A stretch of 64,000 bases of DNA. It comes from Hymenoscyphus infarciens (Eukaryota; Ascomycota; Leotiomycetes; Helotiales; Helotiaceae). Where the stretch lies: NCBI GenBank assembly GCA_001414345.1, contig LLCB01000072.1:186001-250000 (forward strand), given 5' to 3'. This document shows, one piece after another, positions 47,401 to 61,700 of the stretch. Made by a program: the position numbers and the translations under genes. How positions within the stretch are numbered: position 1 is the stretch's first letter; each line of letters begins with the position of its first letter. The notes under the pieces are model-generated. The model made no database searches and was not told the origin of the DNA. It saw nothing but the letters and a program-made list of their open reading frames with translations.

Positions 47401-49740
47401 TATTAGAAGCTACTTTTAAGAATATATCTTTATAAGATAAGTAATATTTTAAAAGTTAAGCTTATATTAGAGCTCTTATCTTATTATTATCTTAAAAAGA
47501 GACTAATCTCTTATTAATAATCTAATCTAGCTTATAAAAGCTTATTATATAAAATTCTAAATTAAGCTATTTTATATTATAATATATTATATTTATACTT
47601 ATTTTATAAATAAAAGAGTATAGAGTCTAGCTTTTTAAAACTATACTAGTAGTTTATAAAGGCTTTAGACTAAAGTTAAATATTAAAATTTTAGAAAGTA
47701 TTATTATAAATAGAAATAATAACTTAGCTATATTTATAAGTTTACTCTTTTTACGTCTTTCTTATTACTAGATAGTATATTCTCTTTAGTTTATATCTAA
47801 CTAGTAATTTAAAAAAAGTTTCTAGTTCTAGCTAGAAAAAGAAAGTAAAATTTCTTTATTATAGTAGAGAGTTAAGAAGTATTTAGCTAACTAAGTAATC
47901 TAGTTTTTTAAGAAGTTAAGAAGAACTTTAAAATAGTTTAACTACTTATTACTAATAATTAGGTCTTATTATCTAAGGTCTAAAATAATAAAGAAGTAGT
48001 TATAGATATAATATTTATTTATATTTAGATATAGTTAAATAAACTAAGTTATCTAGCTTTTAATACTATTATTATATCTATAAATAGATACTAAATAAAG
48101 TAGTTTTTAGATCTTTAAACTTATTACTTTTAATAATTATAAAGCTAAGAGTTAATTTAGAAATAAATACTTATTTACTTCTATATCTACTAAAGCTTAT
48201 ATTTTAATACTATATCTCTATATACTAAGAGTAGTATTTATAAGAAACTATTTTCTTTTTATAAGCTTAGAAAGGTTAAGTCTAGCTAGATTATATTTAT
48301 ATAAGCTTAAGAAGGTATTTTTACTTAGGCTTCTTTATTTTCCTTTTAACTTAGATTAGAGTTAGAGTACTCTTTAAATAGTTATTCTTTCTTAGGTTAA
48401 TTATCTATTTTATTAATACTAGGTAGATTAAGATAGTTAGGCTTAATATACCTAGGTTTCCTATAATTATAATACTTTATACTAGTAAGGAATTGGTTTA
48501 TAGATGAAGTCTTTAATCTTTTACTAATAAAAGGAGGTTTAAGAGTTTAAGAAGTTTTTTAAGAAGTAGAATAAAGTCTATATAAGAGTAGTAAGAGTTT
48601 TATTAATAAACCTAATAAGGTTTAGTTAGTATTAGACTTTTAGTATAATAAGCTTATTATAATAGGTTTTTTAGTACTTATTATACTAGTTATATATAAC
48701 TTAGTATTATAGTACTATTCCTTATCTATAAATAATAGGTCTCTTACTATCTTATTAAAGTTAATATTCTAGTATCTCTTACTATTAACTAATTAGGTTT
48801 AAAGCTAAGGTATAAACTTATTTTATATATAGTAGAATTTATCTTACTCTAATACTTCTCTAAATATTACTATACTTAAAAAGTAACTTTTAAATTCTAT
48901 AAAACTTTCTCTTATATAACTCTTCTATTCTATTTAAAGAGACTAAAAAGCGTTCTAAGTATTCTTCTTCTTATAACTAGTTAGATAGTAAGTATTAAGA
49001 AGTTTAATTATTTCTTTATAATCTTTAAATACTATCTTACTTATATTAGACTTATATTAAAGCTCTAAGTAGTTCTAGGCAAGTTTTATTATTATTCTCT
49101 AAATAAGGGTTTTATAAGTTAAAAGCGTTTAATAATAGTTAATATTTATATAAAGTTAATTATATATTAATATTCTCTATTACTTATATATAAGTAATAT
49201 ACTATTATTTAAAAGTTTAATTTTCTCTATAATCTTACTTTTAATAAGTTAAAAGGCTTTTAAGGTACTTTTAGGTTATAGATATAGAGTAGGTTATTAT
49301 AAGAAAGGAATATTAGAAGTAGAGTCTTATCTTTAATAATAGTTTAAAGAGATAGAAGAAGGTGTTTATATAGATTAGATAGAACTTAGACTTTAGTTAT
49401 TATTTAGTAGTTATTAACTAATTTAAGATAATCTAATTATCTTACTCTAAAATTCTCTATTCTTTTTCTTAATCCTTAGCCTCTATAGCTTAGATTATAT
49501 CTTATATCTTGTCTATATTAGAGAAGTCTTATTAATCTCTCTAGCTTCTAGACGCTAAGCCTTTACCTTTATTATTCTTAGGCTTCTTAGTATTCTTAGA
49601 AATATAGTACTAAGTTAGAAACCTTTTAGTAGAGGCTTAACTTTATTTCTTAAGAAGAGGCTCTACGCTTAGAAGTAGAGCTTAGAAGAGACTAGAGGTT
49701 ACTCTAGATTCTAATATATTAAATATTAAATTAGAGAGAG
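44450..49740 (-). pseudogene. RIP-degraded gag-pol of element B
   Basis: Minus-strand remnants in order: Gag zinc knuckle at about 48436-48480, reading YYNYRKPRYIKPNY where CxxCxxxxHxxxxC is expected (all four ligands changed to Tyr). The RT box is at 46874-46885, reading YLDN for YLDD. Integrase follows at about 45150-45440, then the chromodomain remnant at about 44480-44700. TAA/TAG codons replace expected CAA/CAG. Boundaries of gag are approximate. Confidence 0.87.
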
Positions 49741-50075
49741 AGAGAGGTAGGATTAGATTTAGAAGCCTTTTAGATAACTATTATAAGTCAACTTATTTAC
49801 AAAATCTAAATCTAGAGTTATTAGAACTCTTAAGAATACTTAGCGTATTCTAATCTCTTAATATATACTAAAACACGATTTTTACTAGCTATTTATATAA
49901 ATACTAAACCCTAGTATTACTAGCTATCTAGATAGTCTCTAATTACCTAGCTATATAAGGATATTATTATAATATTCTAAATTAAGAGTAAATCAACTTC
50001 TAAATAAAGAGTAGTAATAAGCTTAAAGAAGATATTATTAAGGCTATTACTAGCGAAGAAGAGTTATTATTTTTA

Positions 50076-50520
50076 TATAATAATATGAAATATATATAAC
50101 TATAGTAGAGGTATATAGAAGTATATATAGTAGAATAACGTATATAAATACTAGGTACTAATATAGAAGAAAATAATAACTGTCTCTCTTCTATACTAAA
50201 TATAAACGTCTATATATAAGAGGTTAGAAGCTTCTAAGTTCTAATAATAATAATAACCGAGCCTTATCTAATATAGCTAATACTAAATAATAAGAGCTAA
50301 AAAGCTAAATATATAACATCTGAATCTTAATCTCTTCTATATATGAATATTAAATATTAATACCTTTAGTACTTCGCTTATATAAGTATTAGTTATTTAT
50401 AATCTCGGCCTTAGATATATTAGAGATATTAGTAGTACTTAGAGGTATTAGCTATTTTACGAATGCCGATAATTCAGAATAGTGCTATTATATAATAATC
50501 TAGGATAGCGTGCTATTATA
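50076..50520 (-). repeat. Element B right LTR (5' LTR)
   Basis: 445 bases; ends CGTGCTATTATA, directly followed by the target duplication ATAAA at 50521-50525. Confidence 0.9.
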
Positions 50521-50525
50521 ATAAA

Positions 50526-51386
50526 GAGCCTCTATTCCTCTCTCTAAAGCACTAGTAACTAATAAAAATAGTATAACAAACTAAGAAGAGTAGAGTATAA
50601 GGGGATAGAAGAGAGTATTAGACTATATAGATATAATAAAGAAGCACTTAATCTAAATAATACTTAACTTAGTAATAGAAGAGAGAGATATTAAAGTAAT
50701 TATTAAAGTAGTAAGAAAAGTACTTAAGTATAGAAGAACTAAGAAGAGAGAGAATAATATAATTATATATAGAATCCTATAAGAAGAGCTTATTATTATA
50801 GTTAAGAGAATAGAAAGAATAAAGAAGCGTAGTCTAATATAGGTAGAGAGAGCTAGAACTAGAGGACTATAGAGAGAGGTAGTAACTATATTATAGAGGG
50901 AATACGTAGTACTAGCTAAATATACTAGAGAGATTATAGTCTAAGTAATAGAGATAAATAAAGAGAAGAATAAGCTATTACTAAAAGAGGTAATTAGAGC
51001 TATAAATATAAGTAAATATAAGATAGAAGTAATAGTAGCTTAAAAGCTCTAAAGTAGAGATATTATTATAAAGTTTAAAGAAGAGAAGTAGATAGAATAT
51101 ATATAAGATAATAGCTAAGTAAAGAAGATATTTAAATAAGAAATAGTAGTAGTAGTAAGAATACTTATAGTACTTATAAAAAGAGCCTTAGTAAATATAC
51201 TTAAGAATAAGAGAGAGAGTATACTATAAAGTATTTCTTAAGCCTCTAGTATAAGAATACTAAAGATTATATAATAAGGAAATAGACGTAGAGAGTATTA
51301 GAGATAAGAAAGACTAGCTTAAAAGAACTATATTCTTAAAGTAGTAATAATAGAGGAAGTAAGAAAGCTATATATAAGAGGAATAC
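50526..51386 (+). repeat. Spacer between elements B and C, possibly a degraded non-LTR (LINE) gag fragment
   Basis: An 860-base purine-rich stretch. One plus-strand frame is long if TAA/TAG are read as mutated Gln codons. Its run of features (a REDIIIKFKEE-like strand, then ASSIRILKII) loosely recalls gag proteins of fungal non-LTR retrotransposons. This is a weak pattern match. The last five bases AATAC (51382-51386) are the target duplication of C. Confidence 0.35.
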
Positions 51387-51881
51387 TATAATAGCACGAA
51401 ATATATATAACTATAGTAGAGGCATATAGGAGTGCGTATAGTAGAATAACGTATATAGATACTAGACTCTAATATAGAAGAAAACAATAACTATCTCTCT
51501 TTTATACTAAACATAAACGTCTATATATAAGAGTTTAAAAGCTTCTAAGTTCTAATAATAATAATAACCGAGCCTTGCTTAATATAGCTAATACTAAATA
51601 ATAAGAGCTAAAAAGCTAAATATATAACCTCTAATCCTTTAAAAAGCTAAATATATAATATCTAAACCTTAATCCCTTCTATATATAAATGTCGAATATT
51701 AATACCTTTAGTACTTCGCTTATATAAGTATTAGTTATTTATAATCTTAGCTCTAAGAGTATTAGAGGTATTAGTACTACTTAGAGATATTAGTAGTTTT
51801 ATAAATACTAATAATTTAGAATAGTACTATTATATAATAATCTAGCTATTATATAATAATCTAGGATAACGTGCTATTATA
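51387..51881 (-). repeat. Element C left LTR (3' LTR)
   Basis: 495 bases. Compared with B it contains short internal duplications: the words AAAAAGCTAAATATATAA and TATTATATAATAATCTAG each appear twice. It starts TATAATAGCACG. Confidence 0.9.
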
Positions 51882-53329
51882 TCCTCTCTTCTTTAAAAAG
51901 ACTCGTTCTAAGTCTTTAGTTATTAATCGACATAGTATTAAGTTAATTAAAGTATTATTTATCTTTTTATTATAAAGAATATAACTTATCTTACTATTAT
52001 AATATCTAGTAGTTAGAGTAGGGTTAGTAGCTAGTAGTATTATTATTTAAGAGCTAATCGCTCTTTATTTACTACTATATACTATATAATAATAGAATAT
52101 AAATAGAAGAAAAGCTAATAATTAGCTAGTAAGTAGAAAGTAGTATACTACTATAGAGTTATTATATTCTTACTATTATTATATATTATAATAGTAATTA
52201 TTAAGTAATAAATAATAATTATAAAGTAATAGCTATTATTATAAATAGTATATTAGTAGGCGACTTTTCCTTAATTCTAACTTCTCTTCTTCTTTTCTTT
52301 TTATCTAAATAATATAAATAGTAAAAATACCTTCTAATTAGATATATCTTTATATACTAACTTATCTCCTAGAATATATATATATATTATATATATATAT
52401 ATAAAAGTAAGTTCTTCTCTTCTTAATTAGACCTAATTTAAAGCTAATCTAATATAGCAAAATACTTCTTTTATATCCTCCTAGTATACTTCTAGCTACT
52501 TACTAAGTCTACTACGTTTAATACCTTTAGGTAAAATCTTAGAATAGAGATTATATATATACTTTTAAGAAGCTAAAGTTAAAGAAGTATAAGTACTATA
52601 TTAAGTAGAATACTATATATATTCTAGTAAGTTTAATCCTAAATATATACTAAATCTATTCTAACTTAGATAGTTATTATAGTTTATTAGAAAAGAGTTT
52701 AGTAAGCTTTAGAGTAAGAAGAAGAAGAGAGAGATTAAGAAGGCTATAAAGGCCTTAGATAAGGTATTAGTTATTACTAGTATAGAAGTACTAAAGAATA
52801 GCTTAGAAGTATAGTTCGCTCTTCTAGAGAAGACTTAAGTACTTTATACTAAGGTTATTATAAGTACCTCTTACTTATTAAAGAGGTTTTAGTTACTAAT
52901 ATTTAATAGTTCTTATACTATACTATAGAGAGTAGGACCTCTATCTAAACCTAGGTTTAAGTCCTCTTTAAGGCCTACTTAAAGAGTTTATAGGCGTCCT
53001 CTCTAAAGCCGGTTATAAGAGGTTACTAAGATAAGAAGTATCCTTATAAGAAGGAGGTAGTAGAGGAAGAGCCGATTTAGGCTTCTTACGCTTAAAAGAG
53101 TAAGAAGAAGAATAATAAGTTAGAAGAAAGAAAGGCTATAACTTAGAGAGGGTTAGTAAGCCCTGTTTTAATAGTAACTTAGTCTTAGTTCTTTACTTTA
53201 TTAATTTTAAATATTCCTACTAGTTAGTGTTTTATCTTAGGTTTTTATTATAAGTTCCTTATTAAGAGTAACTAGAATTAAAAGGTATTAATAGAGTTTT
53301 ATAAATTAACTCTTTTACTTAATTCTTAT

Positions 53330-56300
53330 CTAATTCCTATATATTAAGCTATTTAGAAAGGTATTAAGATAGTCTTAGCTCTTTTAAATATTTAGTATAA
53401 AAGTCTCTTAAATAATATAGTAAACCTTAAAAATTATCTATAAGATACTAAGTAGGATCTAAATTATATCTAATCTATTTTACTTAATACTATAGCTATT
53501 TTCTAAAAAGTCTACTACTAAGTATTTCTTATACCTCTTATTCTTATATATTTTTAATAATATCTAATAAAAGCTTTAAAACCTCTTATTCTAATAAAGA
53601 GGTATTTAGATTCTTTAAAAGTATATTAAAGACGAAAATATTATAAATTAATAAGCCTTTAGAAAGTTTTAGCTTATAGAAGTGTTTTATACTTTCTAAT
53701 ATTTTAAAAGGTCTTATCTACTATTTAATAAGCTTTTAGCTAAGACGATTTATCTTAAGATTCTTAGTAGATAAGTAAACTTTATCTCTAATATCCTAGT
53801 TAATAGCTCTTTAGTACTAGTTTATACTATTCTCTATCTTTTTCTAAGCCTTACTTATATTATCTTTAGCTATCCTCTAAATAGAGTATATATATTAAGC
53901 TACTTTTACTACCTTATTATAGTTAAGTTATTTCTAGGAAATAGAAGTCTTTAGCGTATTCTAGTCTTATAAAGTCTTCTAGTTAAGTTCGAACTTAAGC
54001 TAATAAGAGGTTATACTAATAGATAAGTATAAAAGTATTATTTATACTCTATCTATTAAGAGGATTAATTTACTCTAGTTATCTTAATAATAGGTTATAA
54101 AGAGCCTTAATCTCTAATTAATATATTAGTTTATTATCTCTATCTATCTATCTATCTATTTATAATAAATAGTACTAAGTTTAAGCTTAATACTAATTAT
54201 TTAATAAAATTTAATCTAAAATAATAATATAAATTAAGGTCTTTAATTAAATATAATTAATTTAAAGTAATAGCTAAAATAGTAAATCTATTAAATAAAA
54301 AGTTTAACTAGTCTTTTAGTATCTATAGTTAAGTAATAGAGTATTAATACTAAATCTTTTCTAAGTTAGTTAATAAATACTAATATAGTATTAAATCTAT
54401 ATTTATCTTTTAAGAATAATTTAAAGTCTATATATAAATATTATATAAAATAGTTAAATATAGGTAAAGAGTAAAAAAAGCCTTATTACTTAGTTTATTA
54501 AGAATAAGAGTATTTATAAGCTTAATAATTCCTTATATACCTTCTATAGTCTAAAAACATTCTAGCCTAGTAGTAGTATTATACTAATAACTAGTATATC
54601 TTTTTTATACTTAAGTAAGTACTAAATACTTAATTATAGACTTCTTAGATTAGTTTTATATAGAGTTTAGTATTCTTTTAAATATAAAGTTAATTCTTAA
54701 AAAGTAGTAAATTATCTAATAAGAAGTAGTATTTATCTAGAAGTTTATAATATTCTTTTTAAAAAGAGTATAAGTTATCTTCTTTTAACTTCTAAATTAT
54801 ATTTAAACTAGTTCTTAAAATAATATTTAACTAAATTATATTAAAAGAAGTAGACTATTCTTATAAAAAGGTCTAAGTAAGTTTAGTATTAATTTAAAAG
54901 TCTAAATAATTAAGTATTAAAAGAGTATATAAGTAGCTATCTACTTTAGCTTAATTATAGGTTTTTAAGTCTTACTTATATTAAGTTAATATATCTACTT
55001 TTTAATTACTCTTTCTAAATATAAATTAGATCTAGAAGTTAAAGTCTAATAGAAACTCTATCTATTAGACTTACTTAGCTATAAGTAGCTTAGTTATTAT
55101 AAAGTATTCTAATAATTTATAATCTAAATATATATTAATATACTTTTAATATAATATAAGTTTAAAGTACTATTTCTTAAAAGCTTTTATAATAATAGAT
55201 AACTCTTTATTATAGATCTTCTAGTTTAATTTATAGCTAACTAGAACGTATAAGTAGAACTTAATAGAGTATTAAAAGCTATTATATTATTATAAGAATA
55301 TACTTACTATTACTTCTTCTAAAAAGTCTATTTCTACCTTTATATTATAATTAGAGTTAAAGTAGTATAAGGTTTATATAGTAAGTAGCTAGGTTCTTAA
55401 TACTTTAAAAGCTTTATTATATTTAAGTATTTATAGAAATAGCTTTATAAGATATATTATTATAGTTAGAGGTTTAGTAATTTTAGTATAACTTTTAATA
55501 AATTATTTATAGAATCTTATAAACCTTAGATAAGACTTTATACCTATTATAGTATTAGGTTAGACCTAGTTTTATAAAGGCTCTACTTTTTCTAAATTAA
55601 CTTTAAATCTTTTTATAGTTAAGATAAATCCTAAGTATTTAACTTTAGTAATACTAAATTTACTTTTCTTAATATCTATTTAAAGTTCTACTTCTTAAAG
55701 CTAATTTCAAACCTTCTTAACCTATTTCTTATATTCTTTAATAATATCTAAATAAATTAAAATATTATCTAAATAAGTAATATAAAAGTTATTTAGATAA
55801 TTAATTAAGATATTATTTATATAATATTAATAAGTAGTAAAGCTATTATAGAGTCTAAAAAAGAGAACTTTATATTTATATATACTATACCTAGTTTTAA
55901 ATATAGTTATCTCTTTTAAGTTAAAGTCTATTTAAATATAATAAAAAGCTTATTTAATATCTAATTTAGTAAAGATTTTAGCTATTCTTATTCTAAAAAG
56001 AAGCTTATTAATATAAGAGATTAAGTAGAGATTATTTTAAGTTAAAGTATTTAGCTTCTTATAATTAATATAAAACTATAACTTATTATTATTAGCCTTT
56101 TTAATAAAGAGTATAAAAGAGGTAAAAAAGCTATTACTATTAATAATAAACCTTTTATCTAAGTTCTTTATAAAATACTCTTTTATAGCTTTAAGCTTTA
56201 TAGTTAACTATTAATATAGAAGTAAAAAGGAGTTAAGAAGTAGCTTATTTAAAGTAATCTTATAATTATATTTATAATAAGAAGAAAGCTTATTAGAAGC

Positions 56301-58630
56301 TACTTTTAAGAATATGTCTTTATAAAATAAGTAATACTTTAAAAGTTAAACCTATATTAGAGCTCTTATCTTATTATTATCTTAGAGAGAGACTAATCTC
56401 TTATTAATAACCTAATCTAGCTTATAGAAGCTTATTATATAAAATTCTAAATTAGGCTATTTTATATTATAATATATTACGTTTATACTTATCTTATAAA
56501 TAAAAGAGTATAGAGTCTAGCCTTTTAAGACTATACTAGTAGTTTATAAAAGCTTTAAACTAAAGTTAGATATTAAAATTTTAAAAGGTATTATTATAGA
56601 TAAAAGTAATAACTTAGCTATATATATAAGTCTACTCTTTTTATATCTTTCTTATTACTAGATAGTATATTCCCTTTAGTTTATATCTAACTAGTAATTT
56701 AAAAAAGGTTTCTAGTTTTAGCTAGAAAGAGAAAGTAAAATTTCTTTACTATAGTAGAGAGTTAAGAGGTATTTAGTTAGCTAAGTAATCTAGTTCTTTA
56801 AAAGGTTAAGAAGAACTTTAAAATAGTTTAATTACTTATTACTAATAATTAGGTCTTATTATCTAAGGTTTAGGATAATAAAGAAGTAGTTATAAATATA
56901 ATATTTATCTATATTTAGATATAGTTATATAAACTAAGTTACTTAGCTTTTAATACTATTATTATATCTATAAATAAATACTAAATAAAATAGTTTCTAG
57001 ATCTTTAAACCTATTACTTTTAATAATTATAAAGCTAGAAGTCGATTTAGAAATAGGTACCTATTTACTCTTATATCTATTAAAGCTTATATTTTAATAC
57101 TATATCTTTATATACTAAGAGTAGTATTTATAAGAAACTATTTTCCTCTTATAAGCTTAGAAAAGTTAAGTCTAGCTAGATTATATTTATATAAGCTTAA
57201 GAAGGTATTTTTACTTAAGCTTCTTTATTTTCCTCTTAACTTAGGTTAGAGTTAGAGTACTCTTTAGATAGTTATTCTTTTTTAGATTAATTATCCTTCT
57301 TTATCTTATTAATACTAGATAGATTAGAATAGTTAGACTTAATATACTTAGGTTTCTTATAATTATAGTACTTTATATTAGTAAGGAGTTAGTTTATAAA
57401 TAAAGTCTTTAATCTTTTACTAGTAAAAGAGAGCTTAAAAGTTTAAGAAGTAGAATAAAGTTTATATAAGAGTAGTAAAGGTTTTATTAAAGAACTAGAT
57501 AAGGTTTAGTTAGTATTAGGCTTTTAATATAATAAGCTTATTATAATAGGTTTTTTAATACTTATTATATTAGTTATATATAACTTAGTATTATAATACT
57601 CTTTCTTATTTATAAATAATAGATTTCTTACTATCTTATTAAAGTTAGTATTCTAGTATCTTTTACTATTAACTAATTAGGTTTAAAGCTAAAGTATAAG
57701 CTTATTTTATATATAGTAGAACTTATCTTACTTAAATACTTCTTTAAATATTACTATACTTAAAAAGTAACTTTTAAATTCTATAAAACTTTCTCTTATA
57801 TAACTCTTCTATTTTATTTAAAAAGACTAAAACGTGTTCTAGGTATTCTTTTTCTTATAACCTATTAGATAATAAGTATTAAAAAGCTTAATTATCTCTT
57901 TATAGTCTTTAAATACTATCTTACTTATATTAGACTTATATTAAAGCTTTAAGTAGTTCTAGGCGAGTTTTATTATTATCTTTTAAATAAGAGTTTTATA
58001 AGTTAAAGATATCTAATAATAGTTAGTATTTATATAGAGTTAATTATATATTAATATTCTCTATTACTTATATATAAGTAAAACGTTATTATTTAAAAGT
58101 TTAATTTTTTCTATAATCTTACTTTTAATAGATTAAAGAGCTTTTAAAGTACTTTTAAGTTATAAGTATAGAGTAGGTTATTATAGAGAAGGAATATTAG
58201 AGGTAGAGTCTTATTTATAATAATAGTTTAAAAAGGTAGAAGAAGATATTTATATAAGTTAGATAAGACTTAGACTTTAGTTATTATTTAGTAGTTATTA
58301 ACTAATTTACTATACTAAGTTTAATAATTAGACGATTTAATTATCTTACTCTAAAATTCTCTATTCTTTTTCTTAATCCTTAGCCTTTATAGCTTAGATT
58401 ATACTCTATATCTTATCTATATTAAAGAAGTCTTATTAATCTCTCTAGCTTCTAGGTACTAAGCCTTTACCTTTATTATTCTTAGGCTTCTTACTATTCT
58501 TAGAAGTATAGTACTAAGTTAAAGACCTTTTAATAAAAGCTTAACTTTATTCTTTAAGAGAGGGCTTTATACTTAAAAGCGAAGCTTAGAAGAGACCTAG
58601 AGTTACTCTAGATTCTAATATATTAAATAT
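53330..58630 (-). pseudogene. RIP-degraded gag-pol of element C
   Basis: Minus-strand remnants: zinc knuckle at about 57331-57375 (YYNYKKPKYIKSNY, ligands changed to Tyr), RT box YLDN at 55764-55775, integrase near 54050-54330, chromodomain near 53370-53570. Stop codons are scattered throughout. Limits are approximate. Confidence 0.85.
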
Positions 58631-58975
58631 TAAATTAAAGAAGAGAGAGAGTAAGATTAGATTTAAAAGCCTTTTAAATAACTATTATAAGTTAACTTAT
58701 TTACTAAATCTAGAGTTATTAGAACTCTTAGGAAATACTTAGTATATTCTAATCTCTTAATATATACTAAAATATAATTTTTACTAGCTATTTATATAGA
58801 TAATAAACTCTACTATTACTAGCTATCTAAGTAGTCTCTAATTACTTAGCTATATAAGAATATTATTATAATATTTTAAATCGAGTATAAATCGACTTTT
58901 AAATAAGAAGTAGTAATAAGCTTAAAAAGAGATATTATTAAAGCTATTACTAGTAAAGAAGAGTTATTATTTTTA

Positions 58976-59470
58976 TATAATAGTATAAAATATATATAAC
59001 TATAGTAAAAGTATATAAAAGTATATATAATAGAATAATATATATAGATACTAAGCTCTAATATAAAAGAAAATAATAACTATCTCTCTTCTATATTAAA
59101 TATAAACGTCTATATATAAGAGTTTAAAAGCTTTTAAGTTCTAATAATAATAATAACCGAGCCTTACCTAATATAGCTAATACTAAATAATAAGAGTTAA
59201 AAAGCTAAATATATAACCTTTAATTCTTTAAAAAGCTAAATATATAATATCTAAACCTTAATCTCTTTTATATATAAATATTAGATATTAATACTTTTAG
59301 TACTTTACTTATATAAGTATTAGTTATTCGTAATCTTAGCTCTAGAGGTATTAGAGGTATTAGTACTACTTAGAGATATTAATAGTTTTATAAATACTAA
59401 TAATTTAAAATAGTACTATTATATAATAATCTAGCTATTATATAATAATCTAGGATAGCGTACTATTATA
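58976..59470 (-). repeat. Element C right LTR (5' LTR)
   Basis: 495 bases; ends CGTACTATTATA followed by AATAC at 59471-59475. Same internal duplications as its partner. Confidence 0.9.
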
Positions 59471-59475
59471 AATAC

Positions 59476-59947
59476 TATAAGAGGTATAATACTTCTTATA
59501 TAAAAGATACGCCTTAGAAGTAGTAGTATAAAGGTATTATAAGTACTAAAAGTAAAGATATATAGTACGCTTTAAATAAGATAAGAGGTATATCTAGTAT
59601 ATATATAAGAGGTATAAAGAAAGTAAGAAAGAGTACTCTAGTAAGAAGAACTTAAAAAAACACCTAGTAAAATATAAGAATTATAAAGAAGAATACCTAG
59701 TATTTATAAAGAAGTACTATATAGAGAAGTAATATTATAAATAGATAAGAGAATAATATCTTAATAAGATAACTATATTTATAAACCTATAAAGACTCTT
59801 AAAAGAAGGTAAGATAGAGATACCTTACCTATTTACCTTTAGCTAGAAAGAAGGCTCTTAAAGCTTAAAGAAGAGGTAGAGATAGAGATTTATACTAAAG
59901 AGGCTAATAAATATAAATAAAGTAAAATAGATAAATAGTAGTAATCT
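59476..59947. repeat. RIP-mutated spacer between elements C and D
   Basis: About 470 bases, AT- and purine-rich. One plus-strand frame is Lys/Tyr rich and fairly open apart from TAA/TAG, but I recognise no family. Probably part of an older repeat that C and D inserted into. Confidence 0.45.
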
Positions 59948-60442
59948 TATAATAGCACGAAATATATATAACTATAGTAGAGGCATATAGGAGTACGTAT
60001 AGTAGAATAACGTATATAGATACTAGGCTCTAATATAGAAGAAAACAATAACTATTCTTCTTCTATACTAAATATAAACATCTATATATAAGAGTTTAGA
60101 AGCTTCTAAGTTCTAATAATAATAATAACTAAGCTCTACCTAATATAGCTAATACTAAATAATAAGAGCTGAAAAGCTAAATATATAACCTCTAATTCTT
60201 TAAAAAGCTAAATATATAATATCTAAACCTTAATCCCTTTTATATATAAATATTAGATATTAATACCTTTAGTACTTTACTTATATAAGTATCGGTTATT
60301 TATAATCTCGGCTCTAGAGATATTAGAGGTATTAGTACTACTTAGAAGTATTAGTAATTTTATAAATATTAATAATTTAGAATAGTACTATTATATAATA
60401 ATCTAGCTATTATATAATAATCTAAGATAATATACTATTATA
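59948..60442 (-). repeat. Element D left LTR (3' LTR)
   Basis: 495 bases, same subtype as C (both internal duplications present). Starts TATAATAGCACG and ends ACTATTATA. Confidence 0.9.
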
Positions 60443-61700
60443 TCTCCTCTTCTTTAAAAAGACTTATCTCAAGTCTTCGGTTATTAATTAGTATAGTATT
60501 AGGTTAATTAGAGTATTATTTATCTCTTTATTATAAAGAATATAATTTATCTTACTATTATAGTGTTTAGTAGTTAAGGTAGAGTTAGTAGCTAGTAGTA
60601 TTATCGTTTAAGAGCTAATTACTCTTTATTTACTACTATATACTATATAATAATAGGATATAAATAGAAGAGAAGCTAATAATTAGCTAGTAGGTAGAAA
60701 GTAGTATACTACTATAGAGTTGTTATATTTTTACTATTATTATATATTATAATAGTAATTATTAAGTAATAAATAATAATTATAAAGTAATAGCTATTAT
60801 TATAAATAGTATATTAGTAGACGACTTTTCTCTAATTCTAACTTCTCTTCTTCTTTTCTTTTTATCTAAATAATATAAATAATAAGAATACCTTTTAATT
60901 AGATATATTCTTATATACTAACTTATCTCTTAAAATATATATATATATTATATATATATATATAAAAGTAAGTTCTTCTCTCTTTAATTAGACTTGATTT
61001 AAAGCTAATCTAATATAGTAAAATACCTCTTCTATATCCTCCTAATATACTTCTAGCTACCTACTAAGTCTACTATATTTAGTATCTTTAGGTAAAATCT
61101 TAGAATAGAGATTATATATATACTTTTAAGAAGCTAAAGTTAAAGAAGTATAGGTACTATATTAAGTAGAATACTATATATATCCTAGTAAGTTTAATCT
61201 TAAATATATACTAAATTCGTTCTAACTTAAGTAGTTACTATAGTTTATTAAGAAGGAGTTTAATAAGCTTTAGAGTAAGAAGGAGAAGAGAGAGGTTAAG
61301 AAGGCTATAAAAGCCTTAGATAAGGTATTAGTTGTTACTAGTATAGAGGTACTAAAGAATAGTTTAAAAGTATAGTTTACTCTCTTAGAAAAGACTTAAG
61401 CACTTTATACTAAGGTTATTATAAGTACCTCTTACTTATTAAAAGGGTTTTAGTTACTAATATTTAATAGTCCTTATACTATACTATAAAGAGTAAGACC
61501 TCTATCTAAACCTAGGTTTAGGTCCTTTTTAAGGCTTATCTAAAGAGTTTATAAACGTCCTCTCTAAAGCTAGTTATAAGAGGTTACTAAGGTAAGAAGT
61601 GTTCTTATAAGAAAGAGGTAGTAGAGGAAGAGCTAATTTAGGCTCTTTATACTTAGAAGAGTAGAGAGGAGGATAATAAGTTAGAGGAAAGAGAGGCTAC
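59948..61700 (-). mobile_element. Element D: 3'-terminal fragment of a fourth copy
   Basis: Left LTR 59948-60442 (495 bases), polypurine tract at 60443, then about 1.26 kb of the conserved non-pol segment. It stops abruptly at GAGGCTAC (61693-61700), where B continues at about 44290. The rest of the element is absent, replaced by the inverted LTR of E. Confidence 0.88.

Larger units (their letters stand above)
42611..50520 (-). mobile_element. Element B: complete, RIP-inactivated Ty3/Gypsy element of the same family as A
   Basis: 7,910 bases with 445-base LTRs (42611-43055, 50076-50520), flanked by the perfect 5-base duplication ATAAA (42606-42610 and 50521-50525). The left end still begins TGTAATAG. 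Polypurine tract follows the left LTR at 43056. Minus-strand coding order matches element A. In-frame stops throughout. Confidence 0.93.
51387..59470 (-). mobile_element. Element C: complete, RIP-inactivated Ty3/Gypsy element of the same family
   Basis: 8,084 bases with 495-base LTRs (51387-51881, 58976-59470) and a perfect 5-base duplication AATAC (51382-51386 and 59471-59475). Same orientation as A and B. Polypurine tract at 51882. The size excess over A comes mostly from longer LTRs and small insertions. Confidence 0.93.
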
